Source: Poindextera sp965277425
GTDB taxonomy: Bacteria > Pseudomonadota > Alphaproteobacteria > Caulobacterales > Caulobacteraceae
Length of the DNA stretch: 64,000 bases
NCBI GenBank assembly: GCA_965277425.1
Contig: CBDICR010000005.1
Coordinates: 62,001-126,000, forward strand
Reading direction: 5' to 3'
The notes beneath the pieces were generated by a model, which saw only the letters and a list, made by a program, of their open reading frames with translations, was not told the DNA's origin and did no database searches. Below, piece by piece: positions 53,104-61,204 of the stretch. A program made the position numbers and the translations under genes. Every line of letters starts with the position of its first letter. Within the stretch, counting starts at the first letter, position 1.

Positions 53104-53140
53104 TTTTCGTGCTTTTCGTGGTTTTCGTGGTTCAGTCTTC
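53104..53140. repeat. Isolated TTTCGTGGTTTTCGTGG repeat
   Basis: An AT-richer tract with three TTCGTGG/CTTTTCGTGG-like words and the flanking GTCTTCA, matching the nested repeat at 43406-43497. The surrounding 270 bases between the transporter and the oxygenase genes hold no gene. Confidence 0.5.
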
Positions 53141-53299
53141 AACTGGGACCATGCCATCCGCACCGTTGGGCGCGAGCGAATTCTAGCCTTTCGAAATGTG
53201 GTCAGCCCGCACATGCTTGCTTAGCCTGCGTCGCCCCAATGATCGTCACGGCGTTTGGTCGCCTTGACCGGAACCGCGCTTTCAGCTTCAGCACGAGCC

Positions 53300-53869
53300 A
53301 TGGCCGAACCGCTCTCGAACGGCGTCTATATCCGCCGGGATTTCCTCTCCTTCCCAGCCTTGCTGAAAATGCTCGACGGGCTGGACCGGCTGTCGGCGCG
53401 TTGGACGCCGTCGCAGTCGCTGGGGCTGCTGGGCCGGGGCCAGACCGGCCAGATCCGCCCCACCGACATCGCCGTCCAGGCCGAGCTGGACGAGATCGGG
53501 CATGTGATCGCGCCGGCGGCGCTGTCATGGGCCAGGACGTGCGGTTTCTGGTTTCCCGACACGGCGCCCGTCCAGCTGTTCCCAGTCAGGATGGTCGGCG
53601 ATGCAAAGACGCCGGCCTACCAGGATCCCCATGTGGATTCCTACGCCGGCCACCCCCATCCGCCCGTCTGCACCAATGTCTTCTACGCCAGGACTCAAGG
53701 CATCGAGGGCGGCGACCTGGCCGTGGCGAGACGCGGGTCGGATCTGGCCGACCCTATCGTGGTGCGCCCGATGGCCAACACCATGGTCTCATTCGCCGGC
53801 GACTGGGTGCATTGGGTCCAGCCGCTCTATGCGGGCGAACGGCTGAGCGTGGTCATCGATTTCTACTGA
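53300..53869 (+). CDS. 2-oxoglutarate/Fe(II)-dependent oxygenase superfamily protein
   Basis: A 189-residue protein with the jelly-roll oxygenase signature: the HxD pair in QDPHVDSYAG, the distal His in WVHWVQPL, and the oxoglutarate-binding Arg in GERLSVVIDFY. The N-terminal part (FPALLKMLDGLDRLSARW) forms the leading helices. Family members hydroxylate small molecules or protein side chains. The start ATG 53300 is chosen; an upstream GTG at 53255 in frame is possible. It is followed by ppc after 99 bases on the same strand but the functional link is unclear. Confidence 0.75.
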   Translation: MAEPLSNGVYIRRDFLSFPALLKMLDGLDRLSARWTPSQSLGLLGRGQTGQIRPTDIAVQAELDEIGHVIAPAALSWARTCGFWFPDTAPVQLFPVRMVGDAKTPAYQDPHVDSYAGHPHPPVCTNVFYARTQGIEGGDLAVARRGSDLADPIVVRPMANTMVSFAGDWVHWVQPLYAGERLSVVIDFY

Positions 53870-53968
53870 CCGAGGCGCGCTGATGCCGCGGTTGATTTCG
53901 CACGTGCGAGAGGCGGCCGGGCGCGCTAGTCCTGGCTCCGGCCCTGAGGCTGCGTCGCGAGCCGAACC

Positions 53969-56668
53969 ATGGACAAGACCGCCCAACCCTCGGAACGCGC
54001 GTCCCCCGTCGGCGATCGCGCCAGCCGGACGCTGGTGCGGCTGCTCGGGCGACTGCTCGGCGACGTGATCCGCGAGCAGCACGGCCAGGCCGTCTTCGAC
54101 CGCATCGAGCAGATTCGCTCGCGCTCGGTCGAGGAGCATCGCAGCGGCGAGTCGGACGCCGGCCTGCGCGACCTTCTGATGGGGCTTTCGCTCGCCGACA
54201 CGCTCTTTCTCATCCGCGGCTTCGCTCTCTTCTCCCAGTTGGTCAATATCGGCGACGACCATCTGGTCCGCCGCCGCGCCCTGGCCGAGCCCAGTCCGCT
54301 CGAGCGGGTGCGCGACAGCCTGGACCTGACCTCGGAAGCGACACGGGCCTTCCTGAAAGGCGCGGTGTTGGCCCCGGTGATCACCGCCCACCCCACCGAG
54401 GTTCGCCGGACCAGCATCCTCGATCGCGAGACCGCCATCACCGCCCTGCTGGAGGCGGCGGACCGCGGCGAGCCTGGCCAGGAGGTCGAGGCGGCCATCA
54501 AGCGCGAGATCCGCATCCTGTGGCAGACCCGGATGCTGCGCTCGATCCGGATCAATGTCAGCGACGAGATCGACAACGCCGTCTCGATCTTCGCCGGCAC
54601 CTTCCTGCCCGAGGTCCCCGCCCTGAAACGCCGGCTGGCCAAACTGACCGGGGTCGAGTCGGGCGCCTGCATGCAGGTGGGCTCCTGGGTCGGCGGCGAC
54701 CGCGACGGCAATCCCTTCGTCGGCGCCCAGACGCTCGAATACGCGCTCACCCGCCAGGGCGAGGCGGCGATCGACTGGTATCTGCATCAGGTGCATGCCC
54801 TTGGCGGCGAGCTTTCGCTGGCTGACGAGTTCACCGGCGTCAACGACGCCTTGAACGCCCTGGCCGACGCCGCCGGCGACGACAATCCGCAGCGCCTGGA
54901 CGAGCCCTACCGCCGCGCCCTGGTCGGCTGCTACGCGCGGCTGGCGGCGACCCGAAGCGCGATCCTGGGGCGCGGCCCGGTGCGTCCGCCCAGGGTGGTG
55001 CTGGACGCCTATGCCGGCCCCGGCGCCCTGGCCGCCGATCTCGAAATCGTTGCCGATTCGCTGAAGGCCAACGGCGCGGCGGACATCGCCGATGGGCGGC
55101 TTTGCGATCTGCGCCAGGCGATCGAGGCGTTCGGCTTTCATCTGGCCGTGATGGACCTGCGGCAGAATTCCGACGTCCACGAACGGGTGGTCGCCGAACT
55201 GCTGGCCAAGTCGGGCGTCACCCAGGACTATGCCCGCCTGAACGAAGCCAAGCGGATCGAGCTGCTCTGCGTCGAGCTCGCCAGCCCGCGCCTGCTGCGC
55301 TCGCCCTACCGCGACTATTCGGAGGAAACGGCCAGCGAGCTTGGCGTCGTCGATGCGGCGGCGCGGCTGCGCGACCGCTTCGGCCCGGGCTCGATCGCCA
55401 ACTATGTGATCTCCAAGGCGACCAGCCCGTCGGACATGCTGGAGGTGGCGATCCTGCTCAAGGAAGCGGGCCTGTTCACCCCCGGCGAGGCGCCGGCCTC
55501 GGCCCTACGCATCGTGCCGCTGTTCGAGACCATCGAGGATCTGCAGGCCAGCGACGCGACCATGGCGGCCTGGCTCGACCTGCCGCTGGCGCGGGCCATC
55601 ATCGGCGGCCAGGACAATCTGCAAGAGGTGATGATCGGCTATTCCGACTCCAACAAGGACGGCGGCTACGTCACCTCCAACTGGGAGACGCGCTCGGCGA
55701 TCGGGCGGCTGATCGCGCTTGGCCGCGCGCGCGGCGTGAGCTTGCGCTTTTTCCACGGACGCGGCGGCGCGGTGGGGCGCGGCGGCGGATCGAGCTTCGA
55801 GGCGATCCAGGCCTTGCCGGAAGGCGCGGTGGCGCGGGGGATCCGCATCACCGAGCAGGGCGAGGTGGTGGCGAGCAAGTACGGCCATCCTCTCGGCGGC
55901 CTGATCAGCCTGGAGACCATCGCCGCCGCCACCCTGCTGGCTGGGCTCGACCACGCGCCCGATGCGGCGGACGGCGAATTCGCCGAGGCGCTGGCGGCGA
56001 TGAGCCAGGCGGCGCGGCGGGCCTATCGCGGCCTGGTTTACGAGACGCCGGGCTTCGAGGACTATTTCCGCCAGTCGACCCCGGTCAGCGAGATCGCCGA
56101 CCTGAAGATCGGCTCGCGGCCCGCCTCGCGCACGGCGTCCAGCCGCATCGCCGATCTGCGCGCCATCCCCTGGGTGTTCTCCTGGTCGCAGTCCCGCGTC
56201 ATGCTGCCGGGCTGGTACGGGTTCGGGACGGCGTCGACCAGCGGCCAGCTGGCGAAACACGGCGGCCTGGACGGCCTCAAACGCCTGCACGCCGCCTCGC
56301 CCTTCTTCCGCGCCACGGTCGCCAACATGGAGATGGTGCTGGCCAAGTCGAACCTGGCCATCGCCCACCGCTATGCCGGTCTGGTCGAGGACAGGGACCT
56401 GGCCCAATCGGTGTTCGCGCGCCTGCATGGCGAATGGACCGCCTGCCGCGACGCGGTGCTGGCGATCACCGGCCAGTCGGAATTGCTGGAGCACGACGAA
56501 CGGCTGGCCCAGTCCATCCGGTTGCGGCTTCCCTATATCGATCCGCTGAACGTGCTGCAGGTCGAACTGTTGCGCCGACACCGCGCCGGCGAGGCCGACG
56601 ACGACGTGCGCCGGGGCATCCACATGTCGATCAACGGCGTCTCGGCCGGTCTGCGCAACAGCGGCTGA
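53969..56668 (+). CDS. ppc: Phosphoenolpyruvate carboxylase
   Basis: Carboxylates PEP to oxaloacetate to refill the TCA cycle. The 899-residue protein has the catalytic His141 in ITAHPTEVRRTS, the GGDRDGNPFV motif, SDSNKDGGYVTS, the glycine-rich loop FFHGRGGAVGRGGG and WYGFG. The C-terminal NGVSAGLRNSG segment ends with the usual Asn/Gly close. Length is normal for the bacterial family. It is a single gene; the LysR regulator that follows is on the opposite strand, with about 30 bases between the stops. Confidence 0.97.
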   Translation: MDKTAQPSERASPVGDRASRTLVRLLGRLLGDVIREQHGQAVFDRIEQIRSRSVEEHRSGESDAGLRDLLMGLSLADTLFLIRGFALFSQLVNIGDDHLVRRRALAEPSPLERVRDSLDLTSEATRAFLKGAVLAPVITAHPTEVRRTSILDRETAITALLEAADRGEPGQEVEAAIKREIRILWQTRMLRSIRINVSDEIDNAVSIFAGTFLPEVPALKRRLAKLTGVESGACMQVGSWVGGDRDGNPFVGAQTLEYALTRQGEAAIDWYLHQVHALGGELSLADEFTGVNDALNALADAAGDDNPQRLDEPYRRALVGCYARLAATRSAILGRGPVRPPRVVLDAYAGPGALAADLEIVADSLKANGAADIADGRLCDLRQAIEAFGFHLAVMDLRQNSDVHERVVAELLAKSGVTQDYARLNEAKRIELLCVELASPRLLRSPYRDYSEETASELGVVDAAARLRDRFGPGSIANYVISKATSPSDMLEVAILLKEAGLFTPGEAPASALRIVPLFETIEDLQASDATMAAWLDLPLARAIIGGQDNLQEVMIGYSDSNKDGGYVTSNWETRSAIGRLIALGRARGVSLRFFHGRGGAVGRGGGSSFEAIQALPEGAVARGIRITEQGEVVASKYGHPLGGLISLETIAAATLLAGLDHAPDAADGEFAEALAAMSQAARRAYRGLVYETPGFEDYFRQSTPVSEIADLKIGSRPASRTASSRIADLRAIPWVFSWSQSRVMLPGWYGFGTASTSGQLAKHGGLDGLKRLHAASPFFRATVANMEMVLAKSNLAIAHRYAGLVEDRDLAQSVFARLHGEWTACRDAVLAITGQSELLEHDERLAQSIRLRLPYIDPLNVLQVELLRRHRAGEADDDVRRGIHMSINGVSAGLRNSG

Positions 56669-56699
56669 CTCGAGACCCCCAGGCGCGCCCTTCAAAGGC

Positions 56700-57722
56700 T
56701 TAATCCGCCGAGACGCGGCGGCGACGAGCCGGCTCTCCTGCAGCGATCTGCTCAAGGGTCTTCAGTTCGTCGTCCAAGTAGGCGGCGAATTCTTGCGGAT
56801 GGATGAATTCGGCCCGGTACCAAGGCTTCATGCGTGGGTCGAAGACATCCTTCAACCAGTCAATGACGCAGCGCACGCGTGCAGAACGGCCAATGTCGCG
56901 GTGGTGTACAAGCCAGAGTCGAAGGGTCTCCTGAACGGTCGACTCGATCATCACCAGCGCGGGATCGAGAGCCAGGATCGCTGTTGGCATGCCGCCGATG
57001 CCCGCCCCGTGCTTCACCGCTGCGAAGGAGACGGCGCTGGAATTGGTCTCGACGCGCTTATGCACGAAGTCCTGAAACGCCGCCGAGGTCGGTTTCCAGG
57101 CGCCACGATTAGCGACCTGACCTACGTGATGAACATAGGGGTGAGTCGTAATTTCCGACGAGGAGTTCGGAACACCGTACAGGTCCAGATAGTCTCGCGA
57201 GGCGAACAAGGCGTAATGGAAATAGGCCAAAGGGATGGCGACCGCGTCAGGGTGCTTCGGCTCTTCGAATGTCAAGGTCAGATCAACGTCGCCGGCCAGT
57301 GGCCGGTCGGGCCAGAGCCCGCAGTCGATTACCAAATCGATCTTTGGATTCGCACGAACGAATTCCGCAATGAACGGGCTTAGAAAAATGCCCGCAACCC
57401 CATCTGGAGCTGCAAGTTTGACATGACCTACGGGCGCCTTCTCGCGGTCGGCGATCTCGTTTTCGAGCTGTTCGGCCACGCGCTCCATCGATAGCGCCCG
57501 ATCGTAGGCGGCCGAGCCGGCTTCGGTTAGGGTGACACCTTGCGGACCACGAGTGAGAAGCTTGGCGTTGAGCTGCTCTTCCAACCGGTCCACCGCGCGC
57601 GTGACCGTTGTCAGGCCCAGTTTGAGCGCGCGCGCCGCCGCCCCAAAACTGCCGAGTTCGGCCACGGCCCAGAACACCCTGAGGTCTGACCAGTCAGTCC
57701 GGCGTCTGACAACTTGAGCCAT
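56700..57722 (-). CDS. LysR-family transcriptional regulator
   Basis: A 340-residue LysR protein. The N-terminal winged helix-turn-helix is DWSDLRVFWAVAELGSFGAA followed by ARALKLGLTTVTRAVDRLEE, and the C-terminal half is the effector-binding domain (LVIDCGLWPDRPLAGDVDLTLT; LFASRDYLDLYG). The start at 57722 (MAQVVRRR) is chosen; the frame is open upstream without a good start. It is divergent from the GNAT-like operon with 109 bases between, a classic LysR arrangement, so it probably controls that operon. Confidence 0.93.
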   Translation of the reverse strand: MAQVVRRRTDWSDLRVFWAVAELGSFGAAARALKLGLTTVTRAVDRLEEQLNAKLLTRGPQGVTLTEAGSAAYDRALSMERVAEQLENEIADREKAPVGHVKLAAPDGVAGIFLSPFIAEFVRANPKIDLVIDCGLWPDRPLAGDVDLTLTFEEPKHPDAVAIPLAYFHYALFASRDYLDLYGVPNSSSEITTHPYVHHVGQVANRGAWKPTSAAFQDFVHKRVETNSSAVSFAAVKHGAGIGGMPTAILALDPALVMIESTVQETLRLWLVHHRDIGRSARVRCVIDWLKDVFDPRMKPWYRAEFIHPQEFAAYLDDELKTLEQIAAGEPARRRRVSAD

Positions 57723-57831
57723 CGCAGTGCGGCCTCTCAAAACAGCAAGACCCTCTTGCAATCTTCGCGGGTCCCTCGATCCACACACAAGCACTAGGAA
57801 AGCGACTCTCAGATAAGTCGCGAGGTGCACT

Positions 57832-58422
57832 ATGCGATCGCAGAACGTTAATTCAGATTCTCGGCAATTGCACTCCATCGATGCGGTGCGCGGGGCTTTC
57901 GCCCAGTTCGGCGTGACGCCGGCCGAGCCTGGCGAGATCGACGAAGCTCAGGCCTTCGCCGCGCGCCTGATCGGCGGCAAGATCGCCACCCCCGCGACAA
58001 TCGCGCGTGTCCATGCGCGAACCGGGGTGGGCCTGTTTGTCGTGCGCGAAGCCGGCGAACTGACCGCGGTCGTCGCTTTGGTCTTCTTGAGCGAGGCAGG
58101 ACGCCGGGCCGTGTGGACCGACGCCTTCGACTCCGTCAATCCTGCCGCGAGCCACATTATGCGCCGCGGCGGAGAACCGGCGGGCATCTACGGCTGGGGA
58201 ATTGCTGCGACCAATCACCAAGCCGCGCAAAGAGCCATCGAGGGTTACGAACTGACGAGCCGCATCGCCGTTCCGCACCTAGCCGTCTTCGGGCGGCCCG
58301 TCACGCCGGCCGGATTGCGGTTGATGATCGATCGGCTGGGATTCAAGCCCGTTCCGGGTTCGACCTCGGGCCTGGTTTGGATCGAACCCAGCGCCGAACG
58401 CCAACAGGCCGCCGCGGCATGA
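57832..58422 (+). CDS. Unrecognised GNAT-like protein, first gene of the LysR-divergent operon
   Basis: A 196-residue protein not firmly recognised. The middle (GLFVVREAGELTAVVALVFL) and the C-terminus (GLRLMIDRLGFKPVPGSTSG, then LVWIEP) look like the strand and 'LGF' pattern of GNAT acyltransferases, but the acetyl-CoA pyrophosphate loop (Q/RxxGxG/A) is not evident. This suggests a degenerate or divergent acyltransferase. No signal or membrane segment. GAGGTG lies before the ATG. The stop overlaps the next gene start as ATGA, so it is translated with the second GNAT protein. Confidence 0.6.
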   Translation: MRSQNVNSDSRQLHSIDAVRGAFAQFGVTPAEPGEIDEAQAFAARLIGGKIATPATIARVHARTGVGLFVVREAGELTAVVALVFLSEAGRRAVWTDAFDSVNPAASHIMRRGGEPAGIYGWGIAATNHQAAQRAIEGYELTSRIAVPHLAVFGRPVTPAGLRLMIDRLGFKPVPGSTSGLVWIEPSAERQQAAAA

Positions 58423-59033
58423 ACGCCCTGATTAAGCCTCTGGTCGCCGAACGGCGGGCGTCAGCGCCGATCATGCGGGTTTCGGTCGCCCGCACGTTCA
58501 ATGACCTGGCCCAGGTCATGGCGGTGCGGGCGCTGGTCTATATCGGCGAGCAGGTCTGCCCCTACGATGAGGAGTTCGACGGCAACGACTTCGCCGGCGC
58601 CACCCACCTGATCCTGCGGGTCGGCGACGAGCCGGTCGGGGTGGTGCGGATGCGCTGGTTCGCCGATTTCGCCAAGCTGGAACGGCTGGCCATCCGCAAG
58701 GACTATCGCGGCGGGCCGGGCTTGATGATGCTGGCGCGAGCGGCGTTCGAACTGGCCGAGGCCAAGGGCTACCGCCGCTTGATGGGCCACGCCCAGATGC
58801 GGCTGACCCCGTTCTGGAAACGCCATTTCGGCGGCCGGGTGCGCCCGGGCCGCGCGAGCTTCTCCTTCTCGGACTACGACTATGTCGAGATGGAGTTCGC
58901 GCTCAGCCCGCCCGCGGACGCCATCACCATCGACGCCGACCCGTTCGTCCTGTTGCGGCCGGAAGGCGAGTGGGATCGCCCGGGCGCTCTCGATCGATCG
59001 GCCGTTCGCCCTCCCAAACAAGTCTGCGCGTAA
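58419..59033 (+). CDS. GNAT-family N-acyltransferase
   Basis: A 204-residue acyltransferase with RALVYIGEQVCPYDEEFDGN, then FAGATHLILRVGDEPVGVVRMR, and LERLAIRKDYRGGPGLMMLARAAFE as the acetyl-CoA loop (RKDYRGGPG). The C-terminal half has GYRRLMGHAQMRLTPFW. This sequence type is widespread in alphaproteobacteria and annotated only as N-acetyltransferase. The early EEFDGND segment recalls autoinducer synthases, but that is only a loose likeness. ATG overlaps the upstream stop. The isochorismatase-like gene follows after 6 bases. Confidence 0.82.
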   Translation: MNALIKPLVAERRASAPIMRVSVARTFNDLAQVMAVRALVYIGEQVCPYDEEFDGNDFAGATHLILRVGDEPVGVVRMRWFADFAKLERLAIRKDYRGGPGLMMLARAAFELAEAKGYRRLMGHAQMRLTPFWKRHFGGRVRPGRASFSFSDYDYVEMEFALSPPADAITIDADPFVLLRPEGEWDRPGALDRSAVRPPKQVCA

Positions 59034-59039
59034 CCCATC

Positions 59040-59585
59040 ATGTTTCATGTCCGATCCGGCCAGGCGCAGCCGGCGCGTCATCTGGTTTGTCTGGATCTCG
59101 TCCAGTGCCCCGAGTTGCAGACGGCGCTGGCCCAGGCGCGCATCGACAAGTGCCGCCGCCTGCTGACCTATGCCCGCGCCTCGGGTTGGGCGACCAGCCA
59201 CGTCTATCCGCACAAGGCGGGCCGACCGACAAAACCCCTGGCCGGACTTGAGCCCCTGCCAAGCGAGCCGGTCTATTATCGAACCGGCGCCTCGGCCTTC
59301 TCCAACCGCGTGTTTCGCCGGGCGATCGAGGAGGGCCCAGACCAGGAGCTGGTGATTTTGTGCCTGTCGCTGTCCTCGACCTCGCTCGGCACCGCGCTCT
59401 ATGCCTACGATCACGGCATCGCGGTGGCCCTGATCGAGGACACCCTGCGCCCAGATGCAACCAACGCCTCGGGTCTGGAAGCGATCGAGACCGTCGCGCG
59501 CGCCCTGGTCGCCCCCTTTGTGCAGATTCGCGGGGTCGACCAGTTGATCGACCAGCGGCGCGGATTGCGGCTCGTCCAGACGTGA
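59040..59585 (+). CDS. Isochorismatase-fold protein lacking the catalytic cysteine
   Basis: A 181-residue protein with the cysteine-hydrolase/isochorismatase fold. The first strand HLVCLDLVQCPEL keeps the usual Asp (as in DxQ). The second motif VYYRTGASAFSNRVF has Arg where the catalytic Lys normally lies. The third motif LCLSLSSTSLGTALYAYDHG, aligned from its Ala-Asp-His-Gly end to TSxCVxxTAxxAxDxG, has Thr in place of the nucleophilic Cys. The fold is therefore likely kept without hydrolase chemistry, perhaps as a binding or sensing protein. It is third in the LysR-divergent operon. Confidence 0.7.
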   Translation: MFHVRSGQAQPARHLVCLDLVQCPELQTALAQARIDKCRRLLTYARASGWATSHVYPHKAGRPTKPLAGLEPLPSEPVYYRTGASAFSNRVFRRAIEEGPDQELVILCLSLSSTSLGTALYAYDHGIAVALIEDTLRPDATNASGLEAIETVARALVAPFVQIRGVDQLIDQRRGLRLVQT

Positions 59586-59672
59586 TGCGGCCAGCCGTTG
59601 CGAAGCTTGCCAACGCCGCATAGGGTTGAACGGCACGCCCAGACCCGGCGTATCCCCTGCGAGGAAGGCGGT

Positions 59673-60056
59673 ATGAGTGCGACGCCCGATCCGATCGATA
59701 TCGACGTCGGCGCGCGCATCCGCGCCCGACGGGTCTTTCAGGGCTTGAGCCAGACCAGGCTGGCCCATGCGCTTGGGCTGACCTTTCAGCAGGTGCAAAA
59801 GTACGAGCGGGGCGACAACCGCGTCTCGGCCTCGACCCTGGTGCGGGCCGCCGTCGCGCTGGACACCTCGGTGGCCGCCCTTGTCGGCGAGGACGGGGCG
59901 CAATCGGGCAAGCCGATGTTTCGCCACCTGGCCATGCCGGGCGCCTTCGATCTGCTGGATGCCTTTGCGAAAATCGCCGACCCGGAGGTTCGCCGCGCCG
60001 TCGTGCGCCTGACCAAGACCCTGTCCAGGGCCGCCGACCGCTCAAACGCCGCCTAG
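59673..60056 (+). CDS. XRE-family helix-turn-helix regulator
   Basis: A 127-residue regulator with an N-terminal Cro/CI-type helix-turn-helix (IRARRVFQGLSQTRLAHALG followed by LTFQQVQKYERGDNRVSAST) and a short C-terminal helical tail. It resembles the small XRE regulators common in alphaproteobacteria. GAGGAAGG precedes ATG 59673. It follows the isochorismatase-fold gene by 87 bases on the same strand, so it is either the end of that operon or its own unit. Confidence 0.88.
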   Translation: MSATPDPIDIDVGARIRARRVFQGLSQTRLAHALGLTFQQVQKYERGDNRVSASTLVRAAVALDTSVAALVGEDGAQSGKPMFRHLAMPGAFDLLDAFAKIADPEVRRAVVRLTKTLSRAADRSNAA

Positions 60057-60163
60057 ACGCGGGTCTTCCGCCGGCGTCACTCGGCTTCACGCGGCCCGCG
60101 TTGCCTGGAACGGTCGGCGGGGCTAGCGTGCCGGCCAAAAGCGGGCTGTCGGAGGAGGACACG

Positions 60164-61204
60164 ATGACGGAAACCGGCGCGGGGACGCGCAGGACAGTGC
60201 TGGGTTGGGGCCTCGCCGCCGCCTCTGTGTTGACCGGCGGCGCGGCGGCCGCGAAGGTGTCTACCGCCGCTCCGCTTGCCGACGGCCCCGCGGCGTCGGC
60301 GTCCTTTCAGCCGCCGAACGACATCGCCTTCAAGCCCGTCGAGTTCGTCAGCGAAGGCGTGCGTTTGCACGGTGAACTCTTCCGCCCCGCGTCGGCCGGC
60401 GCAGCCAAGCTGCCCACCATCCTGATGGCGCACGGGTGGGGCGGCGTCGCCGCCAGCTTCCGACCGGACGCCATCGACCTCGCCAGGGCCGGCTTCATGG
60501 TGATGACCTTCGACTATCGAGGTTGGGGCGCCAGCGAGTCACGCGTCGTGCCGACCGGCCGCGAACCCGCCGGGCGGGACGACGCGCGATTCCCCGCCGA
60601 GGTCATGGCGCTGCGCGGCTACATCGACCCCTTCGAACAGGTGGACGACTGGTTCAACGCCATCGACTGGCTCGCGGGCGAGCCGACGGCGGACATGGCG
60701 CGGCTCGGCCTGCGCGGCTCCAGCTTCTCCGGCGGGCATGTGATCTATGTCGCCGCGCGCGATCCGCGCGTGAAGGCGATCGTCAGCCAGGTGGGCGGCA
60801 TCGCCGATCGGCCGACGCCGGCCGCGATGCAGGGCCGGGAGCAGCGCCCGAACATCCAGGCCGAGCATCGGCAGGCGACGCTTATGGCGCAGGGCCAGGC
60901 GGGTTATCCGCCACCATTCGCCAAAACCCCCAACAACCTGACCGGCCAGCCTGTTGGCGACAAGCTGCTGCGCTGGTGGCCCAACGCCGAAGCGCCCTAT
61001 GTGCAGGCGGCGGCCCTCTTCGTCCTGGCGGGCGCCGACGAGCTGGCCAACAACCCGGCCAGCGGCGAACGCGCCTACGGGCGCGTGGCGGGGCCCAAGA
61101 AGCTCGTGACCATCCCGGACGCCACGCATTTCGAAATCTACGGCAAATATCGGGTGCAGGCGGTGGGGCTGGCCATCGATTGGTTCAAGGCCCACCTGGC
61201 GTGA
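60164..61204 (+). CDS. Exported alpha/beta hydrolase
   Basis: A 346-residue serine hydrolase. The N-terminus TRRTVLGWGLAAASVLTGGAA looks like a Tat-type or general signal sequence. The oxyanion segment is MAHGWGGVAASF, the nucleophile elbow is RGSSFSGGHV, with Ser in SFSGG, and the catalytic His is in PDATHFEIYG. It resembles dienelactone-hydrolase/X-Pro peptidase-like esterases. GGAGGAGG precedes ATG 60164. The stop overlaps the quinohaemoprotein start as GTGA, so the two are translated together. This recalls the pairing of polyvinyl-alcohol dehydrogenase with oxidised-PVA hydrolase, but the substrate is unproven. Confidence 0.85.
   Translation: MTETGAGTRRTVLGWGLAAASVLTGGAAAAKVSTAAPLADGPAASASFQPPNDIAFKPVEFVSEGVRLHGELFRPASAGAAKLPTILMAHGWGGVAASFRPDAIDLARAGFMVMTFDYRGWGASESRVVPTGREPAGRDDARFPAEVMALRGYIDPFEQVDDWFNAIDWLAGEPTADMARLGLRGSSFSGGHVIYVAARDPRVKAIVSQVGGIADRPTPAAMQGREQRPNIQAEHRQATLMAQGQAGYPPPFAKTPNNLTGQPVGDKLLRWWPNAEAPYVQAAALFVLAGADELANNPASGERAYGRVAGPKKLVTIPDATHFEIYGKYRVQAVGLAIDWFKAHLA

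Noticed and set aside
59040..59585. Active isochorismatase or nicotinamidase
   Set aside because: The positions of the Cys nucleophile and the catalytic Lys are replaced (Thr and Arg by the alignment of motif ends).
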